From: an uncultured Paracoccaceae bacterium | Lineage (GTDB): Bacteria; Pseudomonadota; Alphaproteobacteria; Rhodobacterales; Rhodobacteraceae | Direction: 5' to 3' | Length of the DNA: 64,000 bases | Assembly (NCBI GenBank): GCA_937924905.1 | Contig: CALDUK010000030.1 | Coordinates: forward strand, 28,322 to 92,321 | Shown here: piece by piece, positions 8,490-16,594 of the stretch | How positions within the stretch are numbered: position 1 is the stretch's first letter | How the letters are laid out: the number at the start of each line of letters is the position of its first letter | Translations under genes and position numbers: made by a program | The notes under the pieces: generated by a model | Databases searched by the model: none | What the model saw: the letters and a program-made list of their open reading frames with translations, nothing else | Told to the model about the DNA's origin: nothing

Positions 8490-10925
8490 ATGAATACCGT
8501 CTGGGGACTAGATCTGGATATGAGCGCCGTGCGGCTTATGCGCCGCAACGGTGACGCATGGGTCGCACAACGGGTCGAAAAGATCGACACATCCGACATC
8601 GAAGACCGTCTGAAAGACATGGTTTCCGAGATTGACGACGATGCATCGGTTGCTCTTTTCCTGCCGCGCGATCAGATCCTTTTTACAACCGTCGATCTTG
8701 ACGGGTCTGGCGATCCGCAAACGCAGATCGAAGCGGCCATGGAAGGGCGCACGCCCTATGCTGTCGGCGAACTTGCCATTGATTGGGATATGTCCGACGC
8801 GGGCAAAGCGCATGTTGCGGCCATCGCGCGCGACACGCTGGACGAAGCGGCTGCGTTTGCCGAAGTGCGTGGTCTGCCGATTGCAGGCTATAGCACGCTG
8901 TCCAACGGCGGGGACTTTCCGCGCGCACCCAGCTTTGACGGCCCAAACATTGCGGCACCTGGCCCCGATGACGTCGTACCCGAACCAGCGGACGAACCCG
9001 AACAACCGCCGCAATTCTCAACAGCCCGCGTTCCGTCCCGACCACCTGCCGCCGATGTGGCCGCCGCTTCGATGGCGGCAACCGCCCGCGCGCGGTTCAC
9101 GCCCACAGCCGGTTCTGCCGATATCGTACAACCTGCCAAGCCAACGCCTCCACCACCCGACAAATCGCCGGTGGTCGACGTGGAAGACACCGATCCTGTG
9201 GTCAAGGTCAAAGCCCCCTTGGTGCCGCTCGACCCCGGATTGCCGGTATCAGCACCAAATGCGCCGACGCGGGTGCGTACCGATATCGCGGCGGCGTCTG
9301 TTTCCGAAAACGCAGCCAGCCTGACCCCGGGCGGCGTCGCCATCCCAAGCAACAAACGCGCGCCGATCAGCATCGCGGCAGTCTTTGCGGTGGCCTTTCT
9401 TCTGATGATCGGCGCGGCGGTTCTGGTCTGGAACTTGCTGCCGATGCGGCCGTCAACGACCATCGAACAGCCGACCGAAACCGGCAGCAACCTGGCGACA
9501 GGCGAAACCGAAGACGCCACCGACGACGTCCTCGAAGCCGACACAGCCGAACTGACCCCTTCAACACCGCCCTCCGCCGCGGTTGATCCGACACCGCCCC
9601 CGACACCAGAGACCCCCACCCCGGCCGAACCGACACCGGCACCCGAACCCGAACCCGAGGTCATCGCGCCGGTTGAACTGGCTGCCCCGGCAACGCCACC
9701 CCAGACCGATATCGCGGCAACAACATCGCCCGAAATTGGCGACAGACCTGTTTTGACATTGCTCGCCCCCGCAACGCGCCTGCCAAATATAGCGGGCTTG
9801 CCACAAGCCGTTGCACCCGTGCCGCCCGGTCTTGGGCCTCAAACACCGCCCGTGCCGAGCACGCCCGCCAGCTTCGCAGGCATCCTAAAACGCGCGCCCG
9901 CATTGAATACGCCGCCCGCAGACACCGACACGACCGACGCGATCTATTTCAGCGCATTCGAACTGCCCCAGATATCGACAGATGCCATCGCCCTGCCGTC
10001 GGTCCGTGGCATTCAGGCCGATGCGTTCACCCCGCCACGCGGCATTGAACTGGCCGCTTTGCCGCCTGCTCCAGCGCCCGTGACACCGGTTGCGCCGGTC
10101 ACAACGGACACAACGGAAAACGCGGCAAACGCCCCGGTTGATGCGGCACCTTCAGCACCAAACACGCCCGCGTTAGAACAAACAGACGCCCAGCCTGTGC
10201 CTGACGCTGCAAACCCGGATGCGACCGATAACGATGTCGCCTCGGCCGTTGAACGGGCGCTGGAAGATGCGTTCACAGGCCCGGCCGGGCTGATCCCAAC
10301 CGCCCTGGCCGCGCGCCTTCCCGATACACCACCATCGCAACGACCGGCTGCTTTTTCGCTGCAACTGGAACGGCAGAAATTTGGCGGCCGCACAGAACGC
10401 GAACTGGCCGTCTTGCGCCCACCGGCACGCCCCACGTCGATACAAGCAACCACTCCGTCGGCCCCGGCCAGCGCGCTTGCGGTTTCGGCCTCCCGAAACC
10501 CGCGCAGCCGTCCCAGCGACTTTGCCGCCCTTGTGGCAAGTGCACAGGCCCGCCAGCAGGCGCAACGTCTGGCCGCCGGAACATCGGTGAACGCCCCCGA
10601 CACCTCGGGCGCAGTCTCGGCCGCATTGCAAGGCGACGCCTCCCAGGCGGCGGCTCAACCGCAAAGGCTGAGCATTCCCAGCAATGCATCCGTCGCGCGA
10701 CAGGCAACAGTCGAAAGCGCTATTCGTCTGAACCGGGTGAACCTGGTCGGCGTTTACGGCGCACCCTCTGACCGCCGCGCTTTGGTCCGGCTTCCATCAG
10801 GACGGTACTTAAAAGTGAAAGTCGGCGACCGGGTCGACGGCGGCACAGTGGCAAGGATCACCGACAGTGAGCTGTTCTACCAAAAGGGAAACCGCACCCT
10901 GTCGCTGCAAATCCCGCGCGGCTGA
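8490..10925 (+). CDS. Large membrane protein with PilM/GspL-like N-domain and PilP/GspC-like C-domain
   Basis: An 811-residue protein with three parts. Residues 1-~150 resemble the cytoplasmic actin-like domains of GspL/PilM (VWGLDLDMSAVRLMRR, then LPRDQILFTTVDL, GRTPYAVGELAIDW). A single membrane helix lies near residues 291-318 (ISIAAVFAVAFLLMIGAAVLV). A very long Pro/Ala/Thr-rich linker follows to ~735, then a compact C-domain (VNLVGVYGAPSDRRALVRLP, GRYLKVKVGDRVDGG, LFYQKGNRTLSLQIP) like the PilP/GspC periplasmic homology region. The predicted topology is N-in, C-out. No other pilus or secretion gene is in the window. The start at 8490 is chosen because the upstream extension is not conserved-looking. 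Assignments are by motif recognition only. Confidence 0.7.
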   Translation: MNTVWGLDLDMSAVRLMRRNGDAWVAQRVEKIDTSDIEDRLKDMVSEIDDDASVALFLPRDQILFTTVDLDGSGDPQTQIEAAMEGRTPYAVGELAIDWDMSDAGKAHVAAIARDTLDEAAAFAEVRGLPIAGYSTLSNGGDFPRAPSFDGPNIAAPGPDDVVPEPADEPEQPPQFSTARVPSRPPAADVAAASMAATARARFTPTAGSADIVQPAKPTPPPPDKSPVVDVEDTDPVVKVKAPLVPLDPGLPVSAPNAPTRVRTDIAAASVSENAASLTPGGVAIPSNKRAPISIAAVFAVAFLLMIGAAVLVWNLLPMRPSTTIEQPTETGSNLATGETEDATDDVLEADTAELTPSTPPSAAVDPTPPPTPETPTPAEPTPAPEPEPEVIAPVELAAPATPPQTDIAATTSPEIGDRPVLTLLAPATRLPNIAGLPQAVAPVPPGLGPQTPPVPSTPASFAGILKRAPALNTPPADTDTTDAIYFSAFELPQISTDAIALPSVRGIQADAFTPPRGIELAALPPAPAPVTPVAPVTTDTTENAANAPVDAAPSAPNTPALEQTDAQPVPDAANPDATDNDVASAVERALEDAFTGPAGLIPTALAARLPDTPPSQRPAAFSLQLERQKFGGRTERELAVLRPPARPTSIQATTPSAPASALAVSASRNPRSRPSDFAALVASAQARQQAQRLAAGTSVNAPDTSGAVSAALQGDASQAAAQPQRLSIPSNASVARQATVESAIRLNRVNLVGVYGAPSDRRALVRLPSGRYLKVKVGDRVDGGTVARITDSELFYQKGNRTLSLQIPRG

Positions 10926-10934
10926 CCACCCGGC

Positions 10935-12038
10935 CTATTCAGCGCCCACAACACCATAATCGCCATTGGCAATCTCTTCGGCTTCGATCGATTCAAACAG
11001 GGCCCTAAAATTGCCCTCGCCGAACCCATCGTCACCCTTGCGCTGAATAAACTCGAAAAAGATCGGGCCAATCACGGTTTTCGAGAAGATCTGCAACAAC
11101 ACTTTCGTCTCGCCCCCATCCACAACGCCTTCACCGTCGATCAAAATACCATGGGTCTTCATCCGCTCAATCGGTTCGCTGTGCCCCTCAACCCGGGTCT
11201 TTGACAGCGTGTAATAGGCATCCGGCGGCCCCGGCATGAATTGAATGCCATTGGCCGCAATCGCATCGGTCGCGGCGTAAATATCGCGGGCCCCCACGGC
11301 GATGTGCTGAATGCCTTCGCCCTGATACTTTTTCAGATAGTTGACGATCTGACCGGTGTCGCCCCGGTCTTCATTGATCGGAATGCGGATCTTGCCGCAC
11401 GGGCTGGTCAGAGCCCGGCTGAACAAGCCGGTGTACTTCCCGGCAATATCGAAAAACCGGATTTCCTTGAAATTGAACAACGTGCCGTAGAAACGGAACC
11501 AGGTGTCCATGTTCCCCTTGAACACATTATGCGTCAGGTGATCGAGATAGTGAAAACCAATGCCCTCGGGATGCGCGTCGCGCACCCAATCGAACGCCGC
11601 GTTGTAAGGCGAAGTCTCGTAATACTGGTCAATGAAATAGATCAGACTGCCACCAATCCCGATGATCGCAGGCACATCCATCACTTTGCCCGGCCCGGTA
11701 TATTCCTCGGCCCCCAGCGATACCGCATGGCGCAAGGCCTGTTCGGCATCCACAACGCGCCACGCCATAGAAGACGCGCAAGGCCCGTGTTCTTCGATGA
11801 AAGACGCGGTGTGGGTTCCCGGCTCAGCATTGATCACATAGGTGATGTCACCCTGCTGCCAAATCTCGACCGCTTTCGTCTTGTGCGTTGCGGTGTGAAC
11901 ATAGCCCATCTTCTGAAACAGATCGCGCAGCGCATCAGGGTCGGGATGGCCGAATTCAACAAATTCAAACCCATCCGTGCCAGCTGGGTTGTTCTTGGAA
12001 ATCACCGCTTTTGGTGCGTCATGCGGGAAAGGCCCCAT
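10935..12038 (-). CDS. hppD: 4-hydroxyphenylpyruvate dioxygenase
   Basis: This Fe(II) enzyme converts 4-hydroxyphenylpyruvate to homogentisate in tyrosine breakdown. The 367-residue length is normal. The iron ligands are visible as His167 (YLDHLTHNV), His245 (GIQHIAVGA) and Glu329 (GPIFFEFIQRKG), and the C-terminal FGEGNFRALFESIE helix that gates the active site is complete. It is divergent from an Lrp/AsnC regulator starting at 12166, with a small palindrome in between, so local control by that regulator is likely. Homogentisate dioxygenase is not in this window. It converges with the preceding membrane-protein gene, nine bases away. Confidence 0.97.
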   Translation of the reverse strand: MGPFPHDAPKAVISKNNPAGTDGFEFVEFGHPDPDALRDLFQKMGYVHTATHKTKAVEIWQQGDITYVINAEPGTHTASFIEEHGPCASSMAWRVVDAEQALRHAVSLGAEEYTGPGKVMDVPAIIGIGGSLIYFIDQYYETSPYNAAFDWVRDAHPEGIGFHYLDHLTHNVFKGNMDTWFRFYGTLFNFKEIRFFDIAGKYTGLFSRALTSPCGKIRIPINEDRGDTGQIVNYLKKYQGEGIQHIAVGARDIYAATDAIAANGIQFMPGPPDAYYTLSKTRVEGHSEPIERMKTHGILIDGEGVVDGGETKVLLQIFSKTVIGPIFFEFIQRKGDDGFGEGNFRALFESIEAEEIANGDYGVVGAE

Positions 12039-12100
12039 GGGAAGCTCCTTGTTGTTTATGCAAGCCTAGCGCACGGGATGCGCATCAATCACGCATTCAT

Positions 12101-12113
12101 TGACCAATGGTCA
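12101..12113. promoter_or_regulatory. Palindrome in the hppD-lrp divergent promoter
   Basis: TGACC-AAT-GGTCA is a perfect inverted repeat with a 3-base centre, midway in the 127-base gap between the divergent starts. It is a candidate site for the adjacent Lrp/AsnC protein. Confidence 0.4.
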
Positions 12114-12165
12114 CAATTTTCGCAACTCTCTTGCAACTTATCCCATTAGTACGCAATTTTGCCGC

Positions 12166-12627
12166 ATGGATACGCTTGACCCCACGGATATCGCGCTGCT
12201 CACCGCGCTCCAGCGCGATTCTGACCTGACCGCCGAACAGCTTGGCACAACCCTCAATCTATCCGCCAGCCAGATCGGGCGACGGCGCCAAAAACTGGAA
12301 GCTGCGGGATATATCCACGGCTATCGCGCCCGACTTGACCCCGAAAAGCTGGGCCTGACGGTGCAAGCCTTCGTCTCGGTGCAGATGGCCACCCATGCGC
12401 CCGACAAAGTCGCGACCTTCACCCGCATCGTCAAGCTTGATCGCCATGTCGTCAGCGTCTGGACCCTGACGGGCGAAGCTGACTATCTTCTGCGCGTTTA
12501 CTGCGAAAGCCTGGGCGCGCTGAACACATTGATCCACGATCAGCTTCTGCCACATCCGGCGGTGGCGCGGGTGCAAAGCCAAATCGTGATGAACCAGCTG
12601 AAAGGCGACGCCCCGCTTCCGGTTTAA
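12166..12627 (+). CDS. Lrp/AsnC-family transcriptional regulator
   Basis: A 153-residue regulator. The N-terminal DNA-binding part (DPTDIALLTALQRDSDLTAEQLGTTLNLSASQIGRRRQKLEAAGYIHGY) is followed by the RAM/AsnC ligand domain (VQAFVSVQMATHAPDKVATF, VVSVWTLTGEADYLLRVY). Its position divergent from hppD suggests that it senses an aromatic amino acid or keto acid and controls hppD; this is inference from context. The ATG at 12166 starts right at the family N-terminus but has no ribosome site I can see. Its stop codon overlaps the convergent sitD stop by four bases (TTAA at 12624-12627). Confidence 0.92.
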   Translation: MDTLDPTDIALLTALQRDSDLTAEQLGTTLNLSASQIGRRRQKLEAAGYIHGYRARLDPEKLGLTVQAFVSVQMATHAPDKVATFTRIVKLDRHVVSVWTLTGEADYLLRVYCESLGALNTLIHDQLLPHPAVARVQSQIVMNQLKGDAPLPV

Positions 12628-13529
12628 CGCCGCGCCGGGCCGAACAGGGCGGCAAGCATCAGCAAGACGCCCGACATCGTGCCAATCATGCCTGCGGCGG
12701 ACACCGCGTTTTCAAACCCCAGCCAAAGCGGGCCATAGCCTGCCAAAATGGTCCCGGAAACGGCACTTGCCAACGCGAACATCACCGACCAGATCACCTG
12801 CGTCCCAAGATGGTTGGTCATCAATCGGGCGGCGGCAGGCGGGCAAAGAAACATCGCGATCACGATGATCGACCCGACCGCGTCAAAAGCGGCAACCGCA
12901 GCAACGGCCGCTGCAATCACCAATCCCAAACCAATCGCGCGCACCGGCAAGCCAAGCGTTTCTGCAAACCCTTCGTCAAACGTCGAAATGGCAAGGGGAC
13001 GCCACAGCACGATCAACAAGGCAATCAACACCAGCGTCACCACTGCCATTCGGAAAAACTCGGACGGCAAGGCCACCAAGGCGTCACCCTCAAAGAGCGA
13101 CTGCCAGCCTGTCGCCTCAAGCCAGATCAGACTTTCCAGATTACCATACAGCGCGTGTTCGACATCCAGATGCACCGCCGACGTATCGCTTTGTTCCAGC
13201 AACAGAACACCGGCGGCGAACATGGCGGTAAAAGTAACGCCCATCGCCGCGCCTGCATCTATCCGGCCATATCTTCGGATTGCCTCGATCATGCCAACCG
13301 CCAGCAACGCCGCCGCCCCCGCCCCGACCAACATCGGCCAGGTTGAAACAGTTCCGGTGATCAGAAACGCCACAACAATTCCGGGCAACACCACATGGCT
13401 GATCGCGTCTCCGATCAAGGCCTGTTGGCGCAAGATCAAAAAGTTCCCCGGCAGCGCACAAGCCACCGCCGCAAGACATCCGATGACCATCGGCACCAGT
13501 GTAAAGGGCACAAATTCAACGCCGCTCAT
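12624..13529 (-). CDS. sitD: Manganese/iron ABC transporter permease SitD
   Basis: One of two inner-membrane permeases of a cluster-9 metal importer. The 301-residue protein has about eight hydrophobic segments and the family signatures LRQQALIGDAISHVVLPGIV and GSIIVIAMFLCPPAAARLMTNHL. It is the last gene of the sitABCD-like operon; its ATG overlaps the end of sitC (ATGA, 13526-13529), pointing to coupled translation. Assignment to manganese rather than zinc rests on the binding protein's ligand set and on gene order. Confidence 0.87.
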   Translation of the reverse strand: MSGVEFVPFTLVPMVIGCLAAVACALPGNFLILRQQALIGDAISHVVLPGIVVAFLITGTVSTWPMLVGAGAAALLAVGMIEAIRRYGRIDAGAAMGVTFTAMFAAGVLLLEQSDTSAVHLDVEHALYGNLESLIWLEATGWQSLFEGDALVALPSEFFRMAVVTLVLIALLIVLWRPLAISTFDEGFAETLGLPVRAIGLGLVIAAAVAAVAAFDAVGSIIVIAMFLCPPAAARLMTNHLGTQVIWSVMFALASAVSGTILAGYGPLWLGFENAVSAAGMIGTMSGVLLMLAALFGPARR

Positions 13530-14728
13530 GTCACCGCCTTTGCGGGATCAATCCGCGCATCAATCAAGGCAATCTGATCAGGCGTCAAAACCTCTTCCAG
13601 CCGGGTCAGCCCGTCATAGCGCGCCGCCGCCAGTTGAAATTCGGGCGTTGCCCGTGCGATTTCCCAGCGCCGCTCATCCCAATGCGCCCGCGCCGCACGG
13701 GCCTTGCCGTTGTCCGTTGCAACCCCATCGGGGCGCGCCAATCCGTCTTGGGTCAAAAGACGCAAAGTCAAAGGCTCGTATATCGGCAAACCCTGCGCCA
13801 GCGACAAAAGCCCCTGCCGGATATGGACACCGCGCTGAAACCGTCTGTGCTGTACAAAGCGCGACACCAATCCTTTGGCGGGCGCAAGAAACAGCGACAA
13901 CAAGAACATGGCAAACGCCACAAGCACAATCAAAGGTCCGGTCGGAAGGTTCGGGGCCGACGCCGAGAACGCCGTACCAATCCACGCAGCGAACCCGCCG
14001 ATAAGCCCGGCGTACAACACCACGCGGTCCGCCTGATCCGACCAGAACCGCGCCGTGACAGCGGGGATGATCAGCAAGGCCACGATCATAATCAGCCCGA
14101 CGATTTTCAGGCCAACCACAGTGACCCCCAGAACCAGCGTCATCATAATCAGATCGACCCGGTCCACCGAAAGCCCGCGCGCCGATGCAAACCCAGGGTC
14201 AAACGATAGCATCATCATGGGACGGCGAAACAGCAGGCTAAGGGCCACAACGACCGCGCCCCCAGTCGCAATCAGCAAAGCATCCGCATAAACCATCCCG
14301 GCGGTGGACCCCAAAAGAAAGCTTTCCAACCCGGCCTGTCCGCCGGTCGGAATGGTCTGGATAACGGTCAAAAGAACGACACCAAAGGCAAAGAAAACCG
14401 AAAGAACCGCGCCGATAGCCGCGTCTTCCGACAGACGCGTCCGCCGCACCAGCCACTGCAACGCCAAAAGTCCGGCAAAGGCCGAAACCGCCGAGCCTAT
14501 CAAAAGCCCCGGCAACCATCGCCCATCCAGACCAGCCGCCGACATCGCGATAAACGCCAACGCCACACCGGGCAACGTCGCATGCGCCACGGCATCACTG
14601 ACCAGCGCGCGTTTTCTAAGGAAAAGGAATGTGCCGGTTACGCCCGAGGCAATGCCCAAAAGCACCGCACCCACGGTCACCAGCGTGGCATTATAGCCAA
14701 GCTGGAACATCAGCGCCTCGGCAAACAT
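13526..14728 (-). CDS. sitC: Manganese/iron ABC transporter permease SitC with C-terminal extension
   Basis: The second permease of the sit operon, 400 residues. The first ~285 residues are the membrane domain (LRKRALVSDAVAHATLPGVAL, GLKIVGLIMIVALLIIPAVTARF). The last ~110 residues are soluble and charged and look like a helical, possibly winged-helix domain (GLLSLAQGLPIYEPLTLRLL, then ARAHWDERRWE). Permeases of about 280 residues are the norm, so this tail is extra. The ATG at 14728 shares one base with the sitB stop (TGATG). The next in-frame ATG (14710) would remove six residues. Confidence 0.87.
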   Translation of the reverse strand: MFAEALMFQLGYNATLVTVGAVLLGIASGVTGTFLFLRKRALVSDAVAHATLPGVALAFIAMSAAGLDGRWLPGLLIGSAVSAFAGLLALQWLVRRTRLSEDAAIGAVLSVFFAFGVVLLTVIQTIPTGGQAGLESFLLGSTAGMVYADALLIATGGAVVVALSLLFRRPMMMLSFDPGFASARGLSVDRVDLIMMTLVLGVTVVGLKIVGLIMIVALLIIPAVTARFWSDQADRVVLYAGLIGGFAAWIGTAFSASAPNLPTGPLIVLVAFAMFLLSLFLAPAKGLVSRFVQHRRFQRGVHIRQGLLSLAQGLPIYEPLTLRLLTQDGLARPDGVATDNGKARAARAHWDERRWEIARATPEFQLAAARYDGLTRLEEVLTPDQIALIDARIDPAKAVT

Positions 14729-15519
14729 CAGGCTTCGGCGGACACCGGATCAACCTCGGCCATCTTCAAACGACCCCCATAGGCCGTTTCCAATGCCGTG
14801 TCCGTAAACGCCTCGGCAACCGTGCCTTCACTGATCTTGCGCACATTCAGAATCAAAACCCGGTCAAAATAATCCGGCACCGTCGTCAGATCATGGTGCA
14901 CCGCAACCACGGTCTTGCCCGCATCGCGCAGCCCTTTCAGCACGTCGATAATCGCCCGCTCGGTGGCGGCATCAACGCCGGCGAACGGCTCGTCCAGCAG
15001 ATAGACATCTGCGTCCTGCGCCAAAGCGCGCGCCAGAAAGACCCGCTGTTGCTGCCCGCCGGACAACTGCCCGATCTGGCGGTCGGCAAAATCCTCCATG
15101 CCAACCCGTGCCAGACAATCCAGCACTTTGCGCCGATGCGCGGCGCGGAACCGGCCCAGCAAGCCCAGCGACCCGTAAAGCCCCATGGCCACCACATCGC
15201 GCACCCGCGCCGGAAAGTCCCAGTCCACACTGGCCCGCTGCGGCACATAAGCCACCCGCTCGCGCGCGGCGTCCAGAGTGTCGCCAAACACGGTCGCAAC
15301 CCCGGACAGCGGCGTCACAAGCCCCAAAGCGCCTTTCAATAGCGTCGACTTACCAGCCCCGTTTGGCCCGATAATCGCCGTCATGGCGCCCGCCTCAAAC
15401 GTGGCATCAACCGAGAAAATCGCAGGCTTGCGATCGTAGAAAACCGTCATGCCGCGCAGCGCCAGGCCTGCGCGATCGGCACTTACATGATCAGGGTGTG
15501 AAACCAGCTCAACCGTCAT
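14728..15519 (-). CDS. sitB: Manganese/iron ABC transporter ATPase SitB
   Basis: The ATPase of the importer, 263 residues. Walker A is GPNGAGKST, the signature is LSGGQQQRVFLARAL and Walker B is VYLLDEPFAGVD, followed by the H-loop AVHHDL. The CDS ends in a one-base overlap with sitC and begins three bases after the sitA stop, so the four genes form one compact operon. A loading region with YVPQRASVDWDFP is characteristic of the MntB/ZnuC type. Confidence 0.92.
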   Translation of the reverse strand: MTVELVSHPDHVSADRAGLALRGMTVFYDRKPAIFSVDATFEAGAMTAIIGPNGAGKSTLLKGALGLVTPLSGVATVFGDTLDAARERVAYVPQRASVDWDFPARVRDVVAMGLYGSLGLLGRFRAAHRRKVLDCLARVGMEDFADRQIGQLSGGQQQRVFLARALAQDADVYLLDEPFAGVDAATERAIIDVLKGLRDAGKTVVAVHHDLTTVPDYFDRVLILNVRKISEGTVAEAFTDTALETAYGGRLKMAEVDPVSAEA

Positions 15520-15522
15520 TCA

Positions 15523-16482
15523 TCAGCTCCCCGCGCTCAACAGGCCGTTCAGCCCACGTTCGGGCGCATCACCGCCCAAACCTTTGGCGATCACTGTCAC
15601 ATTGTGATCGATCATACCGATATAGGTGCCCTCATACGTTCCGGGCTTGCCCATCGCATCCGAATACAACTCGCCCCCGATAGCCACGGCATGGCCCCGG
15701 GCCGCCGCACCTTCGATCAACGCGCGAATCGACCGATCCGAAACCGAGCTTTCAACAAAGGCCGACGAAATATCGCGCTCCACCAGCAAATCCACCAGCG
15801 CCGTGATCCGGTTCAGGCCCGCTTCGCTTTCGGTCGAAATGCCTTGCACGCCCACGACGTCAAAGCCGTATGCACGGCCGAAATAGTTGAACGCATCATG
15901 CGCCGTCAGCAACACGCGCGCAGGTTCGGGCACCGACGCCAGGGCTGTCTGCGCATAGGCCTGCAACCGGTCCAGTTCGCCCAGAAACGCGTCTGCATTG
16001 GCGCCGAACACATCCGCCTTGTCGGGCGCAACATGGGTCAGTGCATCACGAATGGCCAAAGCCACATCCGACCAAAGCGACGGGTCCATCCAGACATGGG
16101 GGTCAAACCGATCCGCATAATCGTCATGCGCCATCAGCTTGTCGTCTGACACAGCCTCGGCCACAGCCCGAACGGTCGTGCGCTGCGCTATCTTCGCCAG
16201 CACATCTTCCATCTGTGCTTCCAGGAACAAGCCGTTCCAAAGCACCAGATCCGCTCCCGCCATCGCAACAATATCGGTGCGTGTCTGCCGATAGGCATGG
16301 GGGTCAACGCCCGGGCCCATCAAGGCCTTGACCTCAACCGCTGTGCCTCCGATTTGGCGCGCAGTATCGGCAATCATACCGGTCGTCGCCACAACGGTCA
16401 GCGCGGCTGTACCAGCCTTGACCGACGCCGGCAAAGCCGCCGCGATCATTCCTGTCAAAACCGTCCGTCTGTCGAGGCGCAT
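15523..16482 (-). CDS. sitA: Manganese/iron-binding periplasmic protein SitA
   Basis: The 319-residue solute-binding protein delivers the metal to SitCD. An Arg-rich N-terminus and hydrophobic stretch (LDRRTVLTGMIAAALPASVKA) form the export signal. The likely ligands are His62 (DPHAY), His129 (DPHVW), a Glu in STESE (218/220) and Asp275 (YSDAMG). This His2-Glu-Asp set is typical of Mn/Fe binders such as PsaA and MntC rather than His-rich zinc binders, and there is no His-rich loop. The ribosome site GGAG lies six bases before the ATG. The gene is divergent from copA and has Fur/Mur-like sequence upstream. Confidence 0.9.
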   Translation of the reverse strand: MRLDRRTVLTGMIAAALPASVKAGTAALTVVATTGMIADTARQIGGTAVEVKALMGPGVDPHAYRQTRTDIVAMAGADLVLWNGLFLEAQMEDVLAKIAQRTTVRAVAEAVSDDKLMAHDDYADRFDPHVWMDPSLWSDVALAIRDALTHVAPDKADVFGANADAFLGELDRLQAYAQTALASVPEPARVLLTAHDAFNYFGRAYGFDVVGVQGISTESEAGLNRITALVDLLVERDISSAFVESSVSDRSIRALIEGAAARGHAVAIGGELYSDAMGKPGTYEGTYIGMIDHNVTVIAKGLGGDAPERGLNGLLSAGS

Positions 16483-16508
16483 TATGAACTCCGTTAATTG
16501 CGACTAAT

Positions 16509-16544
16509 TTGCAATTGCAATCTATAAATGAGAACCATTCGCAA
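16509..16544 (-). promoter_or_regulatory. Fur/Mur-like operator region of the sit operon
   Basis: Two elements lie together in the sitA-copA gap. TTGCAATTGCAA (16509-16520) is a perfect 12-bp palindrome. AAATGAGAACCATTCGCAA (16526-16544) resembles the alphaproteobacterial Mur/Fur box (approximately GCAAATGAGAATCATTTGCA, from memory). Manganese- or iron-dependent repression of sitABCD is the natural reading. Confidence 0.55.
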
Positions 16545-16557
16545 GAATGTCAAGGTC

Positions 16558-16588
16558 TTGACCTTACAGTCACTGGAAGGTCTATCTC
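16558..16588 (+). promoter_or_regulatory. CueR-type copper promoter of copA
   Basis: TTGACC (16558-16563) is a good -35. The following ACCTTACAGTCACTGGAAGGT (16561-16581) matches the CueR operator pattern ACCTT-N11-AAGGT almost exactly, as in the E. coli copA promoter. The -10 region would fall near 16583-16588, with the elongated 19-base spacer typical of MerR-family activation. Confidence 0.85.
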
Positions 16589-16594
16589 TGCCCC

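Noticed and set aside
9367..10603. Long minus-strand reading frames opposite the PilM/PilP-like gene
   Set aside because: They mirror the Pro/Ala/Thr-rich linker and have no ribosome site or recognisable domain.
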